DNA of 45,471 bases from Nitrospira sp. (GTDB lineage: Bacteria > Nitrospirota > Nitrospiria > Nitrospirales > Nitrospiraceae), in assembly GCA_005116815.1 (NCBI GenBank), contig SWDR01000019.1, positions 17,114-62,584 on the forward strand, given 5' to 3'. Made by a program: the position numbers and the translations under genes. Below the pieces are notes generated by a model. That model did no database searches and was not told where the DNA came from. It saw only the letters and a program-made list of their open reading frames with translations. Shown piece by piece: positions 31,045-40,201 of the stretch (position 1 is its first letter; every line of letters starts with the position of its first letter).

Positions 31045-32266
31045 TGCTCTCGTTCAATACCGCTGCGAGCGTAGCGGACAGAGGAAACTCCCGCTCGTAC
31101 ACGACGAATTGATAGGGGTCGTTCCCCGTCAGTCCATATTTAGTCTGCAACATCTCATGCTGCGTATCGGTCAGGATGTGGTACTGCACGCGGGTCTTTA
31201 CTTTCAAGCCTTCGGCCTGCGCCGGCAGTTGGTACACAAACTGATATTCCCGACTGGCCAATGGCAACAGGCGGTTATCATACAACTCCACGATAGCCGG
31301 CTGCCAGAGGATCCAACGGCCCATCGTCGACGTTTGCCGATCGAGGATCTTTCCCTGCCGATCTTCCACGGAAAACTCCACGGTGAAATACCGATCGGGA
31401 TCGCCCGTCGGAATCTTATGCCCGGCTCCTGCATTGATCAAGGTGAGCGTAAATCCGACGCGATCGCCCGCTTTGGGCGAAACGGTATCGGCCCGTACTT
31501 GGATGCCCACCGCCCGCTTCACCATATCGGGATCGTGCCCGCCGCGCCAGAGATGCTGGCGTCCCCGCCGGATTGGGCCATTCGTCGCCACCGGCCGATC
31601 GATCTCGGGCATGTGGCAACTCTGGCAAATGAAGCCCCGCTCCTGCATGAAGAACTTGCCTTCGTATTCCGCGTAGGTCCCGCAAGGGCCAACCTTGTAG
31701 AATTGCGCCGGGCCGGACACCACGTTATGGCAACGCTGGCAGACCTGCGCGGTGCGAAAGTTTGGATCGAACTTGGTCGGATGGGGCGCGGCGGAATCTT
31801 CGAACGGACCATAGATGACGCCGTCCCGCACATGGCAGGCCGCGCAGGTGACCGACTCCTTCTGATATTCAGGATCGTAGTGGGGATTGGGCTCCTGGAT
31901 TGCCTTCTCCACCCGCCCCCGCGGAATTTCTTTCACCAACGTCGGCTGCTGATTTTCTAACGGGGTATGGCAGTTCAAACAGACCCAGATATTCTTATCT
32001 TTTTTCCAATAGGCCTGAAAGAACGGGTCCTCATAGGCATGCGCGTGGATACTCGTCTTCCATTCGTCGTAGATCTCGCGATGACATTGACCGCAAGACT
32101 CGGCCTTCAGGCTCGTCAACCCTTCCGGAATCATTTGAAAAGGAATCGCATGGGCATACTCATCGCGCAGCCCGAAGATCACGACCGGCTTGATCTCGGT
32201 GTAGTACAGATAGACGAGCACGCCGGCCAAGACAGAACCGAGCAGAATCTTGATAGGAGTCTTCAT
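30980..32266 (-). CDS. Membrane-anchored five-heme cytochrome c
   Basis: The 428 residues begin with an uncleaved-type anchor (IKILLGSVLAGVLVYLYYTEI), followed by five CxxCH sites: CGQCH (58-62), CLNCH (96-100), CAACH (141-145), CQRCH (176-180) and CQSCH (214-218). The heme region resembles cytochrome c554-type multiheme proteins. From about 250 on there is a beta-rich domain without heme sites (VGFTLTLINAGAGHKIPTGDPDRYFTVEFSVED). A periplasmic electron-transfer role is likely; the partner is unknown. The start overlaps the HDAC gene stop by 4 bases. The last 20 or so residues (SATSRQPEGGSCKAGAQG) are encoded by a heptad-repeat tract and look like an added tail. Confidence 0.9.
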   Translation of the reverse strand: MKTPIKILLGSVLAGVLVYLYYTEIKPVVIFGLRDEYAHAIPFQMIPEGLTSLKAESCGQCHREIYDEWKTSIHAHAYEDPFFQAYWKKDKNIWVCLNCHTPLENQQPTLVKEIPRGRVEKAIQEPNPHYDPEYQKESVTCAACHVRDGVIYGPFEDSAAPHPTKFDPNFRTAQVCQRCHNVVSGPAQFYKVGPCGTYAEYEGKFFMQERGFICQSCHMPEIDRPVATNGPIRRGRQHLWRGGHDPDMVKRAVGIQVRADTVSPKAGDRVGFTLTLINAGAGHKIPTGDPDRYFTVEFSVEDRQGKILDRQTSTMGRWILWQPAIVELYDNRLLPLASREYQFVYQLPAQAEGLKVKTRVQYHILTDTQHEMLQTKYGLTGNDPYQFVVYEREFPLSATLAAVLNESNQLSATSRQPEGGSCKAGAQG

Positions 32267-33207
32267 GCGTTGAGGAGCGCCTGGATATGTCGATCGACCG
32301 ACGCGGCCAAGGAGGTCAGGTGATACCCGCCTTCGAGCGACGAGAGGATGCGCCCCTGAGCATGACGCTGTGCGATACCGGCCACGATGCCGGTGAGGTC
32401 CGCATAGCCCTCTTCGGTCAGCCCCATGCTCGCAAGAGGATCGTCCCGATGCGCATCGAAGCCGGCGGAGATGATCACGAATTCCGACTTGAAGGCATCG
32501 GCCGCCGGCACCAACGATTTCTGAAAGACGGCACGATACTCCTCATCGCCCTCGCCCGCTTCCATCGGCACATTGATCGTGAACCCTTCCCCCGCCCCTC
32601 GGCCACGCTCCGTCGCGCGGCCCGTGCCAGGATAATGCGGATACTGATGTGTGCTGAAGAACAGCACGGAGGGATCGTCGTCAAAACTATGTTGTGTGCC
32701 GTTGCCATGGTGCACATCCCAATCGACAATCAGTACGCGCGCGAGACCATGTTTTTTCTGCACATAGCGCGCAGCGATCGCCACATTGTTGAAGAGACAG
32801 AAGCCCATCGCGCGCCCAGCCTCGGCATGGTGCCCGGGTGGTCGCACAGCACAGAAGACATGGTCCACATTATTAGACATGATCGCATCGACTGCGGCTA
32901 ACGCCCCACCCGCTGCCAAATAGGCGGCAGTCAACGAACCGGGGGACATGGAGGTATCGGGATCGAGCGAGACCCGCCCATTGGCCGGTGCGCGAGACTT
33001 GAGCATCGCAAGATACGACGGTTCGTGGATCTGCGTGACCCATTCGTCTTCAGCCGCTCGCGGTTCAATCCTGGTCAGCCGAGCCGCCGTGCCGCCCTGC
33101 TCCAGCCGCTGCATGATGGCACGTAGCCGATCGGGCGACTCAGGATGTCCTGCGCCCATGTCATGGCCGAGATATGCCGAATGGTACACGAGACCCGTCT
33201 TACCCAT
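32263..33207 (-). CDS. HDAC-superfamily deacetylase (AcuC/APAH-like)
   Basis: The 314-residue zinc hydrolase has the histone deacetylase fold: GLVYHSAYLGHDMGAGHPESPDRL at the start, FCAVRPPGHHAEAGRAMGFCLFNNVAIAA (the His pair), VDWDVHHGNGTQHSFDDDPSVLFFSTHQYPHYPG (zinc Asp/His) and ISAGFDAHRDDPLASMGL (zinc Asp). Bacterial members deacetylate acetyl-CoA synthetase, polyamines or other small amides; the substrate here is unknown. Its stop overlaps the start of the multiheme cytochrome (ATGA), so the two are translated together. Confidence 0.94.
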   Translation of the reverse strand: MGKTGLVYHSAYLGHDMGAGHPESPDRLRAIMQRLEQGGTAARLTRIEPRAAEDEWVTQIHEPSYLAMLKSRAPANGRVSLDPDTSMSPGSLTAAYLAAGGALAAVDAIMSNNVDHVFCAVRPPGHHAEAGRAMGFCLFNNVAIAARYVQKKHGLARVLIVDWDVHHGNGTQHSFDDDPSVLFFSTHQYPHYPGTGRATERGRGAGEGFTINVPMEAGEGDEEYRAVFQKSLVPAADAFKSEFVIISAGFDAHRDDPLASMGLTEEGYADLTGIVAGIAQRHAQGRILSSLEGGYHLTSLAASVDRHIQALLNA

Positions 33208-33218
33208 GCATGAATCCT

Positions 33219-33304
33219 GTGATCGGTGATCAGTGATGGGTGATCGGTAATGGGCAAGAGCCAGGAACGTCCCGACTCATCACCCTTCACGCATCACTCA
33301 TCAC
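33219..33304. repeat. Heptad-word hairpin between divergent genes
   Basis: The left arm is five words, GTGATCG, GTGATCA, GTGATGG, GTGATCG, GTAATGG (33219-33253). The right arm on the minus strand is GTGATGA, GTGATGC, GTGAAGG, GTGATGA (33304-33277). The 7-base register is perfect on both arms. It lies between divergent HDAC and TPR genes, where a terminator makes little sense. Confidence 0.85.
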
Positions 33305-33386
33305 ATGTTGGAATCGTAGCATGCAGGAAAGCGCATAGACAACGAGCGCTTGCCGCTGCTATCGTCGCGTATACCTGGAGGGAAAC

Positions 33387-33710
33387 ATGGCAAATCGCCG
33401 CATCGAACCGCTCAAAAAAGTCTTGGCCATTGATCCGAACGACGAGGTGGCCTGGTTTGGTCTCGGGAAGGCCTACATGGAAGATGAAAACTTCGACGAA
33501 GCGGCCAAGGCCCTGCAACAATGCGTCACAGTCAAGCCCACCTACTCAGCAGCGTATTATGCCCTGGCCCAATCGCTCCACAAGCTCGGTCGCATCGATG
33601 AATGCCGAACCGTCTGCGCGACCGCCATCGATGTCTCCACGAAAAACGGCGACATGATGGTGACGAAAAATCTCGAACTGCTTCAAAGCTCGTTGCCTGC
33701 CAAAAATTGA
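33387..33710 (+). CDS. Small TPR protein
   Basis: The 107 residues contain about two and a half tetratricopeptide repeats: IEPLKKVLAIDPNDEVAWFGLGKAYMEDENFDEAAKALQQCVTVKPTYSAAYYALAQSLHKLGRIDECR. There is no signal peptide. It is probably a cytoplasmic scaffold. CTGGAGGG before ATG 33387 is a good ribosome-binding site. It is alone on the plus strand, convergent with the acidic-tail protein. Confidence 0.85.
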   Translation: MANRRIEPLKKVLAIDPNDEVAWFGLGKAYMEDENFDEAAKALQQCVTVKPTYSAAYYALAQSLHKLGRIDECRTVCATAIDVSTKNGDMMVTKNLELLQSSLPAKN

Positions 33711-33779
33711 CATTCCACTGATTGCCCGCACCTGCCCCCGGAATTGGCGCCGAATCGGAAACACTGACTCGCCATCCTG

Positions 33780-34121
33780 CTAGACCGGTTCTGCATCGTC
33801 ATCATCGTCGTCGTCTTCGTCAGATGAGAGCCCGAGGGCTTCCGGTTGGCGCTTGGCAATTTCCTCATACACTTCGTCGAGCCAGCGGCTGGCACAGCCA
33901 AGGATCTCCCTGACTAGCGGTTCCGGTTGCGCCGTACGTTTGATGGTCCATTGGCAGACATATTCCAACAGCACATCCCGTTCGAACCGCTCCGACGATT
34001 CCGTCGCCAGCGCGGTCATCTCGCCCAGCCCAGTTTTGAGTATATCCGCCACCATGTCGCGCCCGTAGGACGTGCTCGCGGTAACATATTGGACAGCCCG
34101 ATTGAGTTCCTGGTCGGTCAT
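33780..34121 (-). CDS. Hypothetical protein with poly-aspartate tail
   Basis: The 113-residue helical protein (ELNRAVQYVTASTSYGRDMVADILKTGLGEM, RFERDVLLEYVCQWTIKRT, EILGCASRWLDEVYEEIAKRQ) ends in SSDEDDDDDDDAEPV. An acidic tail of this kind can shield a basic surface or chelate metal. I do not recognise the family. The gene is divergent from the M3 peptidase gene, 173 bases away, and convergent with the TPR gene. Confidence 0.7.
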   Translation of the reverse strand: MTDQELNRAVQYVTASTSYGRDMVADILKTGLGEMTALATESSERFERDVLLEYVCQWTIKRTAQPEPLVREILGCASRWLDEVYEEIAKRQPEALGLSSDEDDDDDDDAEPV

Positions 34122-34207
34122 GACGTCTCCCGTTACGCTTGTCGCATCATACCGAGAATGCCACCCCGAGGGAAGATTCTCTCCGTCTCAGGAATGAGAA
34201 ATTTTCC

Positions 34208-34235
34208 TCGACCAGATCGGCTGGAATGGTATGAT
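34208..34235 (+). promoter_or_regulatory. Predicted promoter of the M3 peptidase gene
   Basis: TCGACC (34208-34213), a 16-base spacer and TATGAT (34230-34235) precede the start at 34295 by about 50 bases. The -10 is good, the -35 moderate. Confidence 0.4.
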
Positions 34236-34294
34236 CCTGGCCACACGAACCCAACCGCCTGATCGATACGAGCACGACTAAGGAGATGAAACCT

Positions 34295-36118
34295 ATGCCA
34301 GTGAAGGCCGGCCGAAAAACCAAGACCGTGCGCAAGACTTCTTCCGTGAAGCAGCAGAAATCCACCTATGCCGAGCGCTGGGATCTCTCACACTTGGCCA
34401 AGGAGCCGGTCAAGAAATTCGACAGCCTGTTGGCGGAGATCGAGACCAAGGTCGCACAATTCGAAGCGGCTCGGACCCAATTCAGCCCAACCATGGCTAC
34501 CTCCATCTTCCATCCGCTCCTGACACTGAGTGAAGAGATCGCGGCTGCTTTCTCCCGGCTCAGCGCCTATGCCTATCTCTGGTTTTCCGAAAATACAAAA
34601 GACCTCGCCGCTCGTTCGTTTAAGACCAAAGTCGAAGAACAGCTCACCGCGCTTCAGAACCGATTGGTGTTTTTTGATCTCTGGTGGCAGAGCGTCGATG
34701 AAGACAATGCGCGCCGGCTCATGGCGGGAACCGGCTCGCTCCGGTATCACCTCGACACCATTCGCCGGTTTCAGCCCCATACGCTATCTGAACCGGAAGA
34801 AAAGATCGTCAACATCAAGAACATCACAGGCCGCAGCGCCGTGCAGTCACTGTACGATGTCGTGACGAACGCTTTCACCTTCACGCTCACCGTCAACGGT
34901 AAGCGGAAAACCATGACGCGCGAGGAACTGACGGCGTATCTCCGCCATGCGCAAGGCCAGCTGCGTGAGGCCGCCTATCGGGAGCTATACCGCGTCTATG
35001 CCGATCAGCACGATCTCCTGGGTGAAATCTACAAAGCGTTGGTCAATGACTGGAAAGCGGAAAATCTTCAACTGCGCCACTTCACCAGCCCGATTGCCAC
35101 CCGCAATCTTGGCAACGACATTCCCGATGCTGCCGTGGCGTCGCTCCTGAAAGTCTGTCAAAAAAATGCGGGCATCTTCCAGCGCTACTTCCGCATCAAG
35201 GCGCGCCTCTGCAAGATCACACCGATGAGCCGCTATCACATCTATGCGCCGCATCGCACGGAGCAGAAATCCTACCGCTATCAGGACGCCATCAAGATGG
35301 TGCTGGATGCGTACCGGGGATTCTCACCGCAATTAGCCGACTTGGCGGAGCGAGTGGTGGAGGAGCGCCATATCGATGCACGGGCGAGGCCCGGGAAAAT
35401 CGGCGGCGCCTATTGTTACAGCGTCGTCCCGGGCATGACCCCCTATGTGCTGCTCAACTTCACCGGCGAGGCGCGCGATATCGCGACGATGGCCCATGAA
35501 CTCGGCCATGCCGTCCACGGCATGTTGGCGTCCCACCATTCCATGTTTACCTTCCATTCCACCCTCCCGCTGGCGGAAACGGCCTCGGTATTTGGAGAGC
35601 GCATCCTGTCCGATGCCCTCATGACCCAGGAACGGGACAAGAAGGTGCGGCAGGGACTCCTACTCAACCAACTGGACGACATCTATGCCACGGTCCTCCG
35701 GCAGGCTTATTTCATTCAATTTGAAAATCAGGCCCATGACATGATCGCCCAGGGCGCGACCGTGAAGGATCTGGCCAAGACCTATCTGGCCGAAGTGCGG
35801 CAGCAATTTGGGAAGGGGATTAAGGTTCCGGATGAGTTCCAATGGGAATGGCTGACCATTCCCCACATCTTTGCCAGCCCATTTTATTGTTACGCATACA
35901 GCTTCGGCAATCTGCTCGTTCTCGCCCTCTATCGCATGTATCAAAAAGAGGGGGCCACGTTTGTCCCTAAATATCTCGAGCTGTTGAGCACGGGCGGATC
36001 GGAATCGCCGCAGGCCATCCTGGCCAAAGTCGGCGTCGATATGTCCTCTGAAGATTTTTGGCAATCGGGGTTCGACACGATCCGCGAGATGGTGGATCAG
36101 CTAGAGCAGACGCTGTAA
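34295..36118 (+). CDS. pepF: M3-family oligoendopeptidase (PepF-like)
   Basis: This is a cytoplasmic zinc metallopeptidase that degrades short peptides. From ATG 34295, which has AAGGAG at the right distance (the ATG at 34286 overlaps that site), it has 607 residues. The zinc motif HELGHAVHG (in IATMAHELGHAVHGMLASHHSMF) and downstream Glu (LPLAETASVFGE) are present, as are YAYSFGNLLVLALYRMYQKEG and GGSESPQAILAKVGVDM near the C-terminus. The first 25 residues are Lys/Arg/Thr-rich (KAGRKTKTVRKTSSVKQQK), an extra basic tail. The stop lies in a repeated sequence that also forms the end of convergent ribD. Confidence 0.94.
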   Translation: MPVKAGRKTKTVRKTSSVKQQKSTYAERWDLSHLAKEPVKKFDSLLAEIETKVAQFEAARTQFSPTMATSIFHPLLTLSEEIAAAFSRLSAYAYLWFSENTKDLAARSFKTKVEEQLTALQNRLVFFDLWWQSVDEDNARRLMAGTGSLRYHLDTIRRFQPHTLSEPEEKIVNIKNITGRSAVQSLYDVVTNAFTFTLTVNGKRKTMTREELTAYLRHAQGQLREAAYRELYRVYADQHDLLGEIYKALVNDWKAENLQLRHFTSPIATRNLGNDIPDAAVASLLKVCQKNAGIFQRYFRIKARLCKITPMSRYHIYAPHRTEQKSYRYQDAIKMVLDAYRGFSPQLADLAERVVEERHIDARARPGKIGGAYCYSVVPGMTPYVLLNFTGEARDIATMAHELGHAVHGMLASHHSMFTFHSTLPLAETASVFGERILSDALMTQERDKKVRQGLLLNQLDDIYATVLRQAYFIQFENQAHDMIAQGATVKDLAKTYLAEVRQQFGKGIKVPDEFQWEWLTIPHIFASPFYCYAYSFGNLLVLALYRMYQKEGATFVPKYLELLSTGGSESPQAILAKVGVDMSSEDFWQSGFDTIREMVDQLEQTL

Positions 36119-37012
36119 CAGGCCGCTCAAAACGTCCGCCAGCATCGTTCCCTGCCTTCGCCGAAGCGGCTTCGCGCAGGCAGGTCGGCTCATCGAAATC
36201 CCTGCCCGTTCGAGTCCCTGCCGGCGCGACTCTGAGGCACGGCTCGTCGTCACGATCAAGGTCCTCGCCTGGTCCTGCTTGGCACAGACCCTTGCCTTCG
36301 TCGGCGTCCTGACCGTGCTGTCGAGCACGACACGTAATGGTTGCCGCTGTGCCAGCCTCAATGGGCGATCGGAGAGTCGCGCTGTGAGAGTGGGATTATC
36401 CTTGAGCACAGTGCCGACCCCGACGATCACCGCATCCACTTGACTCCGCAGTCGATGCGCGTCGTGCCGAGCAAGTGGACCAGTAATCCATCGAGACTCG
36501 CCCATTGCCGTGGCCACCTTTCCATCTAATGTCATGCCGGCTTTCAGGATGACGAAGGGACGCCCGGTCTTTAGCCAATGGAGATAGGCGCGATTCAACT
36601 GCGCGGCTTCCTCTCGTGCAACACCTGTCGTCACCGTCATCCCGGCCCGGCGCAAGGCCGCCACACCGCGGCCCTTCACCATCGGATTCGGATCGGTCAT
36701 CGCCACGACCACCGCTCGCACACCGGACTTGATGACTGTCGGCACACAGGGTGGAGTTCTCTTGAGGAGATGGCAACAGGGTTCGAGCGTCACATAGAGC
36801 GTCGCGCCCTTGGCACGGGCCCCTGCTTGGTTGAGCGCAAGAATTTCTGCGTGAGGTTGCCCTGGTCCGTGGTGATACCCGCGGCCGACGATGCGGCCGT
36901 TCTTGACCACGAGGGCGCCGACCATGGGATTCGGGCTGGTCTGACCCAGGCCCTTCGCCGCGAGGCGAAGCGCCAGGGTCATGAAGTGGAGGTGCGTCGT
37001 AGTGGCGGTCAC
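36101..37012 (-). CDS. ribD: Riboflavin biosynthesis protein RibD, C-terminally truncated
   Basis: RibD deaminates and then reduces the pyrimidine intermediate of riboflavin synthesis. From GTG 37012 (GTGA overlap with the ppdK stop) it has 303 residues; the family norm is about 360-380. The deaminase domain is intact (FMTLALRLAAKGLGQTSPNPMVGA, HAEILAL, EPCCHLLKRTPPC). The reductase domain starts normally (RPFVILKAGMTLDGKVA, SRWITG, VIVGVGTVLKDNPTLTAR, LRVVLD). After about GLERAGISM the sequence becomes repeat-derived (CAKPLRRRQG), and the last 60 or more residues of the reductase, including the substrate-binding glycines, are missing. Reductase activity is doubtful. Confidence 0.88.
   Translation of the reverse strand: MTATTTHLHFMTLALRLAAKGLGQTSPNPMVGALVVKNGRIVGRGYHHGPGQPHAEILALNQAGARAKGATLYVTLEPCCHLLKRTPPCVPTVIKSGVRAVVVAMTDPNPMVKGRGVAALRRAGMTVTTGVAREEAAQLNRAYLHWLKTGRPFVILKAGMTLDGKVATAMGESRWITGPLARHDAHRLRSQVDAVIVGVGTVLKDNPTLTARLSDRPLRLAQRQPLRVVLDSTVRTPTKARVCAKQDQARTLIVTTSRASESRRQGLERAGISMSRPACAKPLRRRQGTMLADVLSGLLQRLL
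36119..36184. repeat. Repeat block between pepF and ribD
   Basis: The block begins with a segment of the type CAGGCCGCTCAAAACGTCC followed by GCCAGCATCGTTC, a kind of sequence I recall as frequent between genes in related genomes. It then carries a palindrome (36151-36184): CCTGCCT pairs with AGGCAGG, and CGAAGC with GCTTCG. The block overwrites the 3' end of ribD. No transposase is nearby. Confidence 0.6.
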
Positions 37013-38952
37013 CGCTTCTTGCGCGTGACGCGCGATCGGCTGCGAGGCTTCGGAGCCGACTTCGCCTTCGTGGGTTTCGCCGTCTTCTTCGCCGTCGTCT
37101 TTTTCGCCTTCGTACGCGGCACCGACTGCTTTCGCGGAGAAGGGGCAGCGCTCGCACCCGCTTCGGCTAAGGCCGCATGGGCTGCCGCAAGCCGCGCAAT
37201 GGCGACGCGATAGGGCGAACAACTCACGTAATCCAACCCAAGTTGATGGCAGAACTCCACCGAACTGGGATCGCCGCCATGTTCACCGCAAATACCGAGT
37301 TTGATCCCTGGACGGGATTTCCGGCCTCCGGCGATGGCCTGCTTCATCAAGGCCCCGACCCCTTCTCGATCGAGCACCGCGAAGGGATCCGCGTCCAGAA
37401 TGTTGTTGGTTTGATAAAAATCGATGAACTTCGCGGCATCGTCGCGGGAGAACCCGAACGTGGTTTGCGTGAGGTCGTTCGTCCCGAATGAAAAGAACTC
37501 CGCCTCGGTCGCGATACGATCCGCCGTGACGGCAGCCCGCGGCAGCTCGATCATCGTACCGACCAGATACGTGAGCTTGACGTTGTACCGCTTCATCGTC
37601 TCTTGCGCGACTTCACGGATCAAGTCTTTCTGTGCCTTCATTTCCGAGACCATGCCCACCAACGGAATCATGATCTCCGGGACAATTTTCTTTCCTTCTT
37701 TGGCCAGCTCACAGGCGGCTTCCATGATGGCTCGCGCTTGCATGCGGGTAATCTCCGGCATCGTAATCCCGAGGCGGCAGCCGCGGAGCCCGAGCATTGG
37801 ATTGAACTCGTGGAGTTCTTCGACGCGGGCCAGCAACCGGCGTTTTTCTTCAAGCCTGGCTCCGTCGCGCCCGGTCAATTCCAACTGCGCAATCTCCACC
37901 ATCAAGTCTTCACGCTTCGGCAGAAATTCGTGCAACGGCGGATCGAGAAGACGAATGGTCACCGGGAAGCCCGCCATCTCGCGATAGAGCCCGATGAAAT
38001 CCTGTTTTTGCAGCGGGAGGAGCTGATCGAGAAACTTTTCCCGCTCCTCTTTGGTCCGCGCCAAAATCATCTTCTGCATGATCGGGATGCGATCCTCGGC
38101 GAAGAACATATGTTCTGTCCGACAGAGGCCAATGCCCTCCGCTCCGAAACCGCGCGCGATTTTCGCCTGATCCGGCACATCGGCATTCGCACGGACGCGA
38201 AGTGTTCTGACGCTGTCGGCCCATGACAGAATCAACGCAAACCGCTGGTACTTGTCCGACTGCTTCGGGTCCAACTTGCCCTGAATCACTTGAATGATTT
38301 CAGATTCGACGACGGGCAAGTCCCCTTCATACACATTGCCGGTCGAACCATTGATCGAGAGATAGTCCCCCTCGCGGAATACCTTGGCGCCGATACGAAC
38401 GGACTGGGCATCCAGCACTTCTACCGCATCGCAGCCAGCCACACAGACCTTGCCCATTTGCCTGGCGACCACTGCCGCGTGAGAGGTCATCCCGCCTCGT
38501 GCCGTCAAGAATCCCGCCGCTGCGTTCATCCCGTGTATATCGTCTGGGCTCGTTTCCTGACGAACCAACACCACACGGGTGCCGGCCGCTTTCATCGTCA
38601 CGGCCTTATCGGGAGTTAAGGCGATTTTCCCGGCTGCTGCGCCAGGACCGGCAGGAAGCCCTTTCCCCAGCGGATTGGATTTCGACTCTTCTTTCGTGTC
38701 GAAAATCGGATAGAGATATTGCGCCAATTGCTCTGGCCCGATCCGCTGCACCGCTTCCTGCTTCGAGATGAGGCCTTCTCTCACCATGTCGACGGCAATT
38801 TTTACAGCGGAAATGCCGGTCCGTTTGCCGACCCTGGTCTGGAGCATGTAGAGCTTGCCCTCTTGGATCGTAAACTCCAAATCGAGCATGTCCCGGTAAT
38901 GTTTTTCGAGCTTCTTATAGGTGTGCTCCAGCTCTTTGTATGCCTCGGGCAC
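37009..38952 (-). pseudogene. ppdK: Pyruvate phosphate dikinase lacking its N-terminal ATP-grasp part
   Basis: PPDK converts pyruvate, ATP and phosphate to PEP, a key step when carbon enters through the reverse TCA cycle. This frame holds the last 647 or so residues, starting at PEAYKELEHTYKKLEKHYRDM and IQEGKLYMLQTR. The phosphohistidine domain (LTARGGMTSHAAVVARQMGKVCVAGCD) and the PEP/pyruvate barrel (GTNDLTQTTFGFSRDDA, CGEHGGDP) are present. The N-terminal 250 or so residues are absent; upstream of about 38962 the DNA is radical-SAM sequence in another frame. The C-terminus has a 45-residue Lys/Ala/Arg tail (AKKTTAKKTAKPTKAK, RSRSRVTRKKR) not usual in PPDK. Confidence 0.92.
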
Positions 38953-40031
38953 ATTCTTCGCGCGGTGAAGAAGCCATGTACGATTTCAATGCCGGCCTGC
39001 TTGGCATTCTTCACCGCAGTCGCCACTTCCTCCAGGGTCTGTTCTTTCTTCAGACGATCGAGGATCTTCTGGCTCCCGCTTTCAATTCCAAACATCACCG
39101 TCCGGCAATGGGCCTTGGCCATGGCGGGGAACAAATGCTGCGCGACCGAGTCCACCCGCCCTTCGATGCCCCACTGAATCGTGAGCTTCTCGTCCATCAC
39201 GCCTTGGCAAATCGCCTCGATGCGCTTGGGCTGCAGAAGGAAATGGTCGTCGACGAAATAGACGGACCCATAGCCGCATTCTTCGAGATACTTCAGTTCG
39301 CGCACCACATGGGCGGCTGTCCTCGCGCGCCATTTACCTTCGTTGAAAATTGGAATGTCGCAGAATACGCAGGGCCAGGGGCAACCGCGCGACGTTTGCA
39401 TCGTCGTAAAGCGCTCCATGGACAGCACCGCCGGCACATCCAGCGGCATCGATTCCACAAAATCGAGCGGAAGGCCTTCACGGTCCGGGAAAGGCCATTG
39501 ATCGAGATGGCGCTCCATCGGCCGTCCTGGGTTCTGCACGACCTGGCCATCCTTGGCCCAGGTCAACCCGGCGACCGACGCGGGATCGTCGAACTTTTCG
39601 AGGAGGTCGAGGAGCAACTGTTCACCGTCACCTCGACAGACAAAATCTACTTCCGGGCACTGTAATTTGACCAACGCGGCATTCAAGCTCGCAAAGACCC
39701 CACCGAAGGCCAGCTTGACCTTCTGATTGGTGGCACGAATCTGACGGGCTAAGATCTTTGCGTAGGGATAGCTGGTGGTACTGAGAAAACTGAGGCCGAC
39801 CAGGTCAGGCTGTTGCCGGTTGATCTCTTCGAGGATGACCTCGTTCGGCGTATCGGGATTCGCCTGATCGAACATCACACATTCGTGGCCTGCTTGTTTG
39901 AGTACCGACGAAAGCGACATGATGCCGATGGGCGGAAAGCCCATGACTCTAATACGGCCGTTTTTCGCTCTTGTTTTTGCCGGGAGGGCGTAGAACTGGG
40001 GGTCACGCACATGGATCAGAAATACACGCAT
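38802..40031 (-). pseudogene. B12-binding radical-SAM protein, truncated into ppdK
   Basis: The true part runs from ATG 40031 to about 38965 (355 residues). It has an N-terminal cobalamin-binding domain (GFPPIGIMSLSSVLKQAGHECVMFD, LVGLSFLSTTSYPYAKILAR, FVCRGDGEQLLLDLLE), then a radical-SAM core with the cluster motif CPWPCVFCD in TSRGCPWPCVFCD, VYFVDDHFLL and FGIESGSQKILDRLKKEQT. After IEIVHGFF the family's next strand is missing; the last 50 or so residues (RMCPRHTKSWS...) are ppdK DNA read out of frame. The normal reaction cannot be named; relatives modify lipids or cofactors. Confidence 0.88.
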
Positions 40032-40125
40032 GTATCCACCCTAACACGAATGACGGGGGCAGGAGAAGTGAAATAACCTGGTTCTGATGAACTGAGAATG
40101 AGAGGGAAGAAAAGGATTGAAATGA

Positions 40126-40164
40126 GAAGTGGGGATGCGGTGATCATTCACCCATCCCCACTTC
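40126..40164 (-). terminator. Stem-loop downstream of sucD
   Basis: GAAGTGGGGATG (40126-40137) pairs perfectly with CATCCCCACTTC (40153-40164), and GGTGA/TCACC pair inside around a TCAT loop. It begins 38 bases after the sucD stop on the minus strand and is followed by TCATTTCAATCCTTTTC, weakly T-rich. Confidence 0.7.
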
Positions 40165-40201
40165 ACTGAATAGCTTACGGACGACGAGACGAGAGGCTGA
40201 C

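Noticed and set aside
30941-31960. 339-residue plus-strand frame
   Set aside because: It is opposite the multiheme cytochrome, which has five CxxCH sites in the other strand.
38802-38952. True start of ppdK at 38952
   Set aside because: This start would give a PPDK without its ATP-binding domain; the position coincides with the radical-SAM junction, so it is a fragment edge and not a start.
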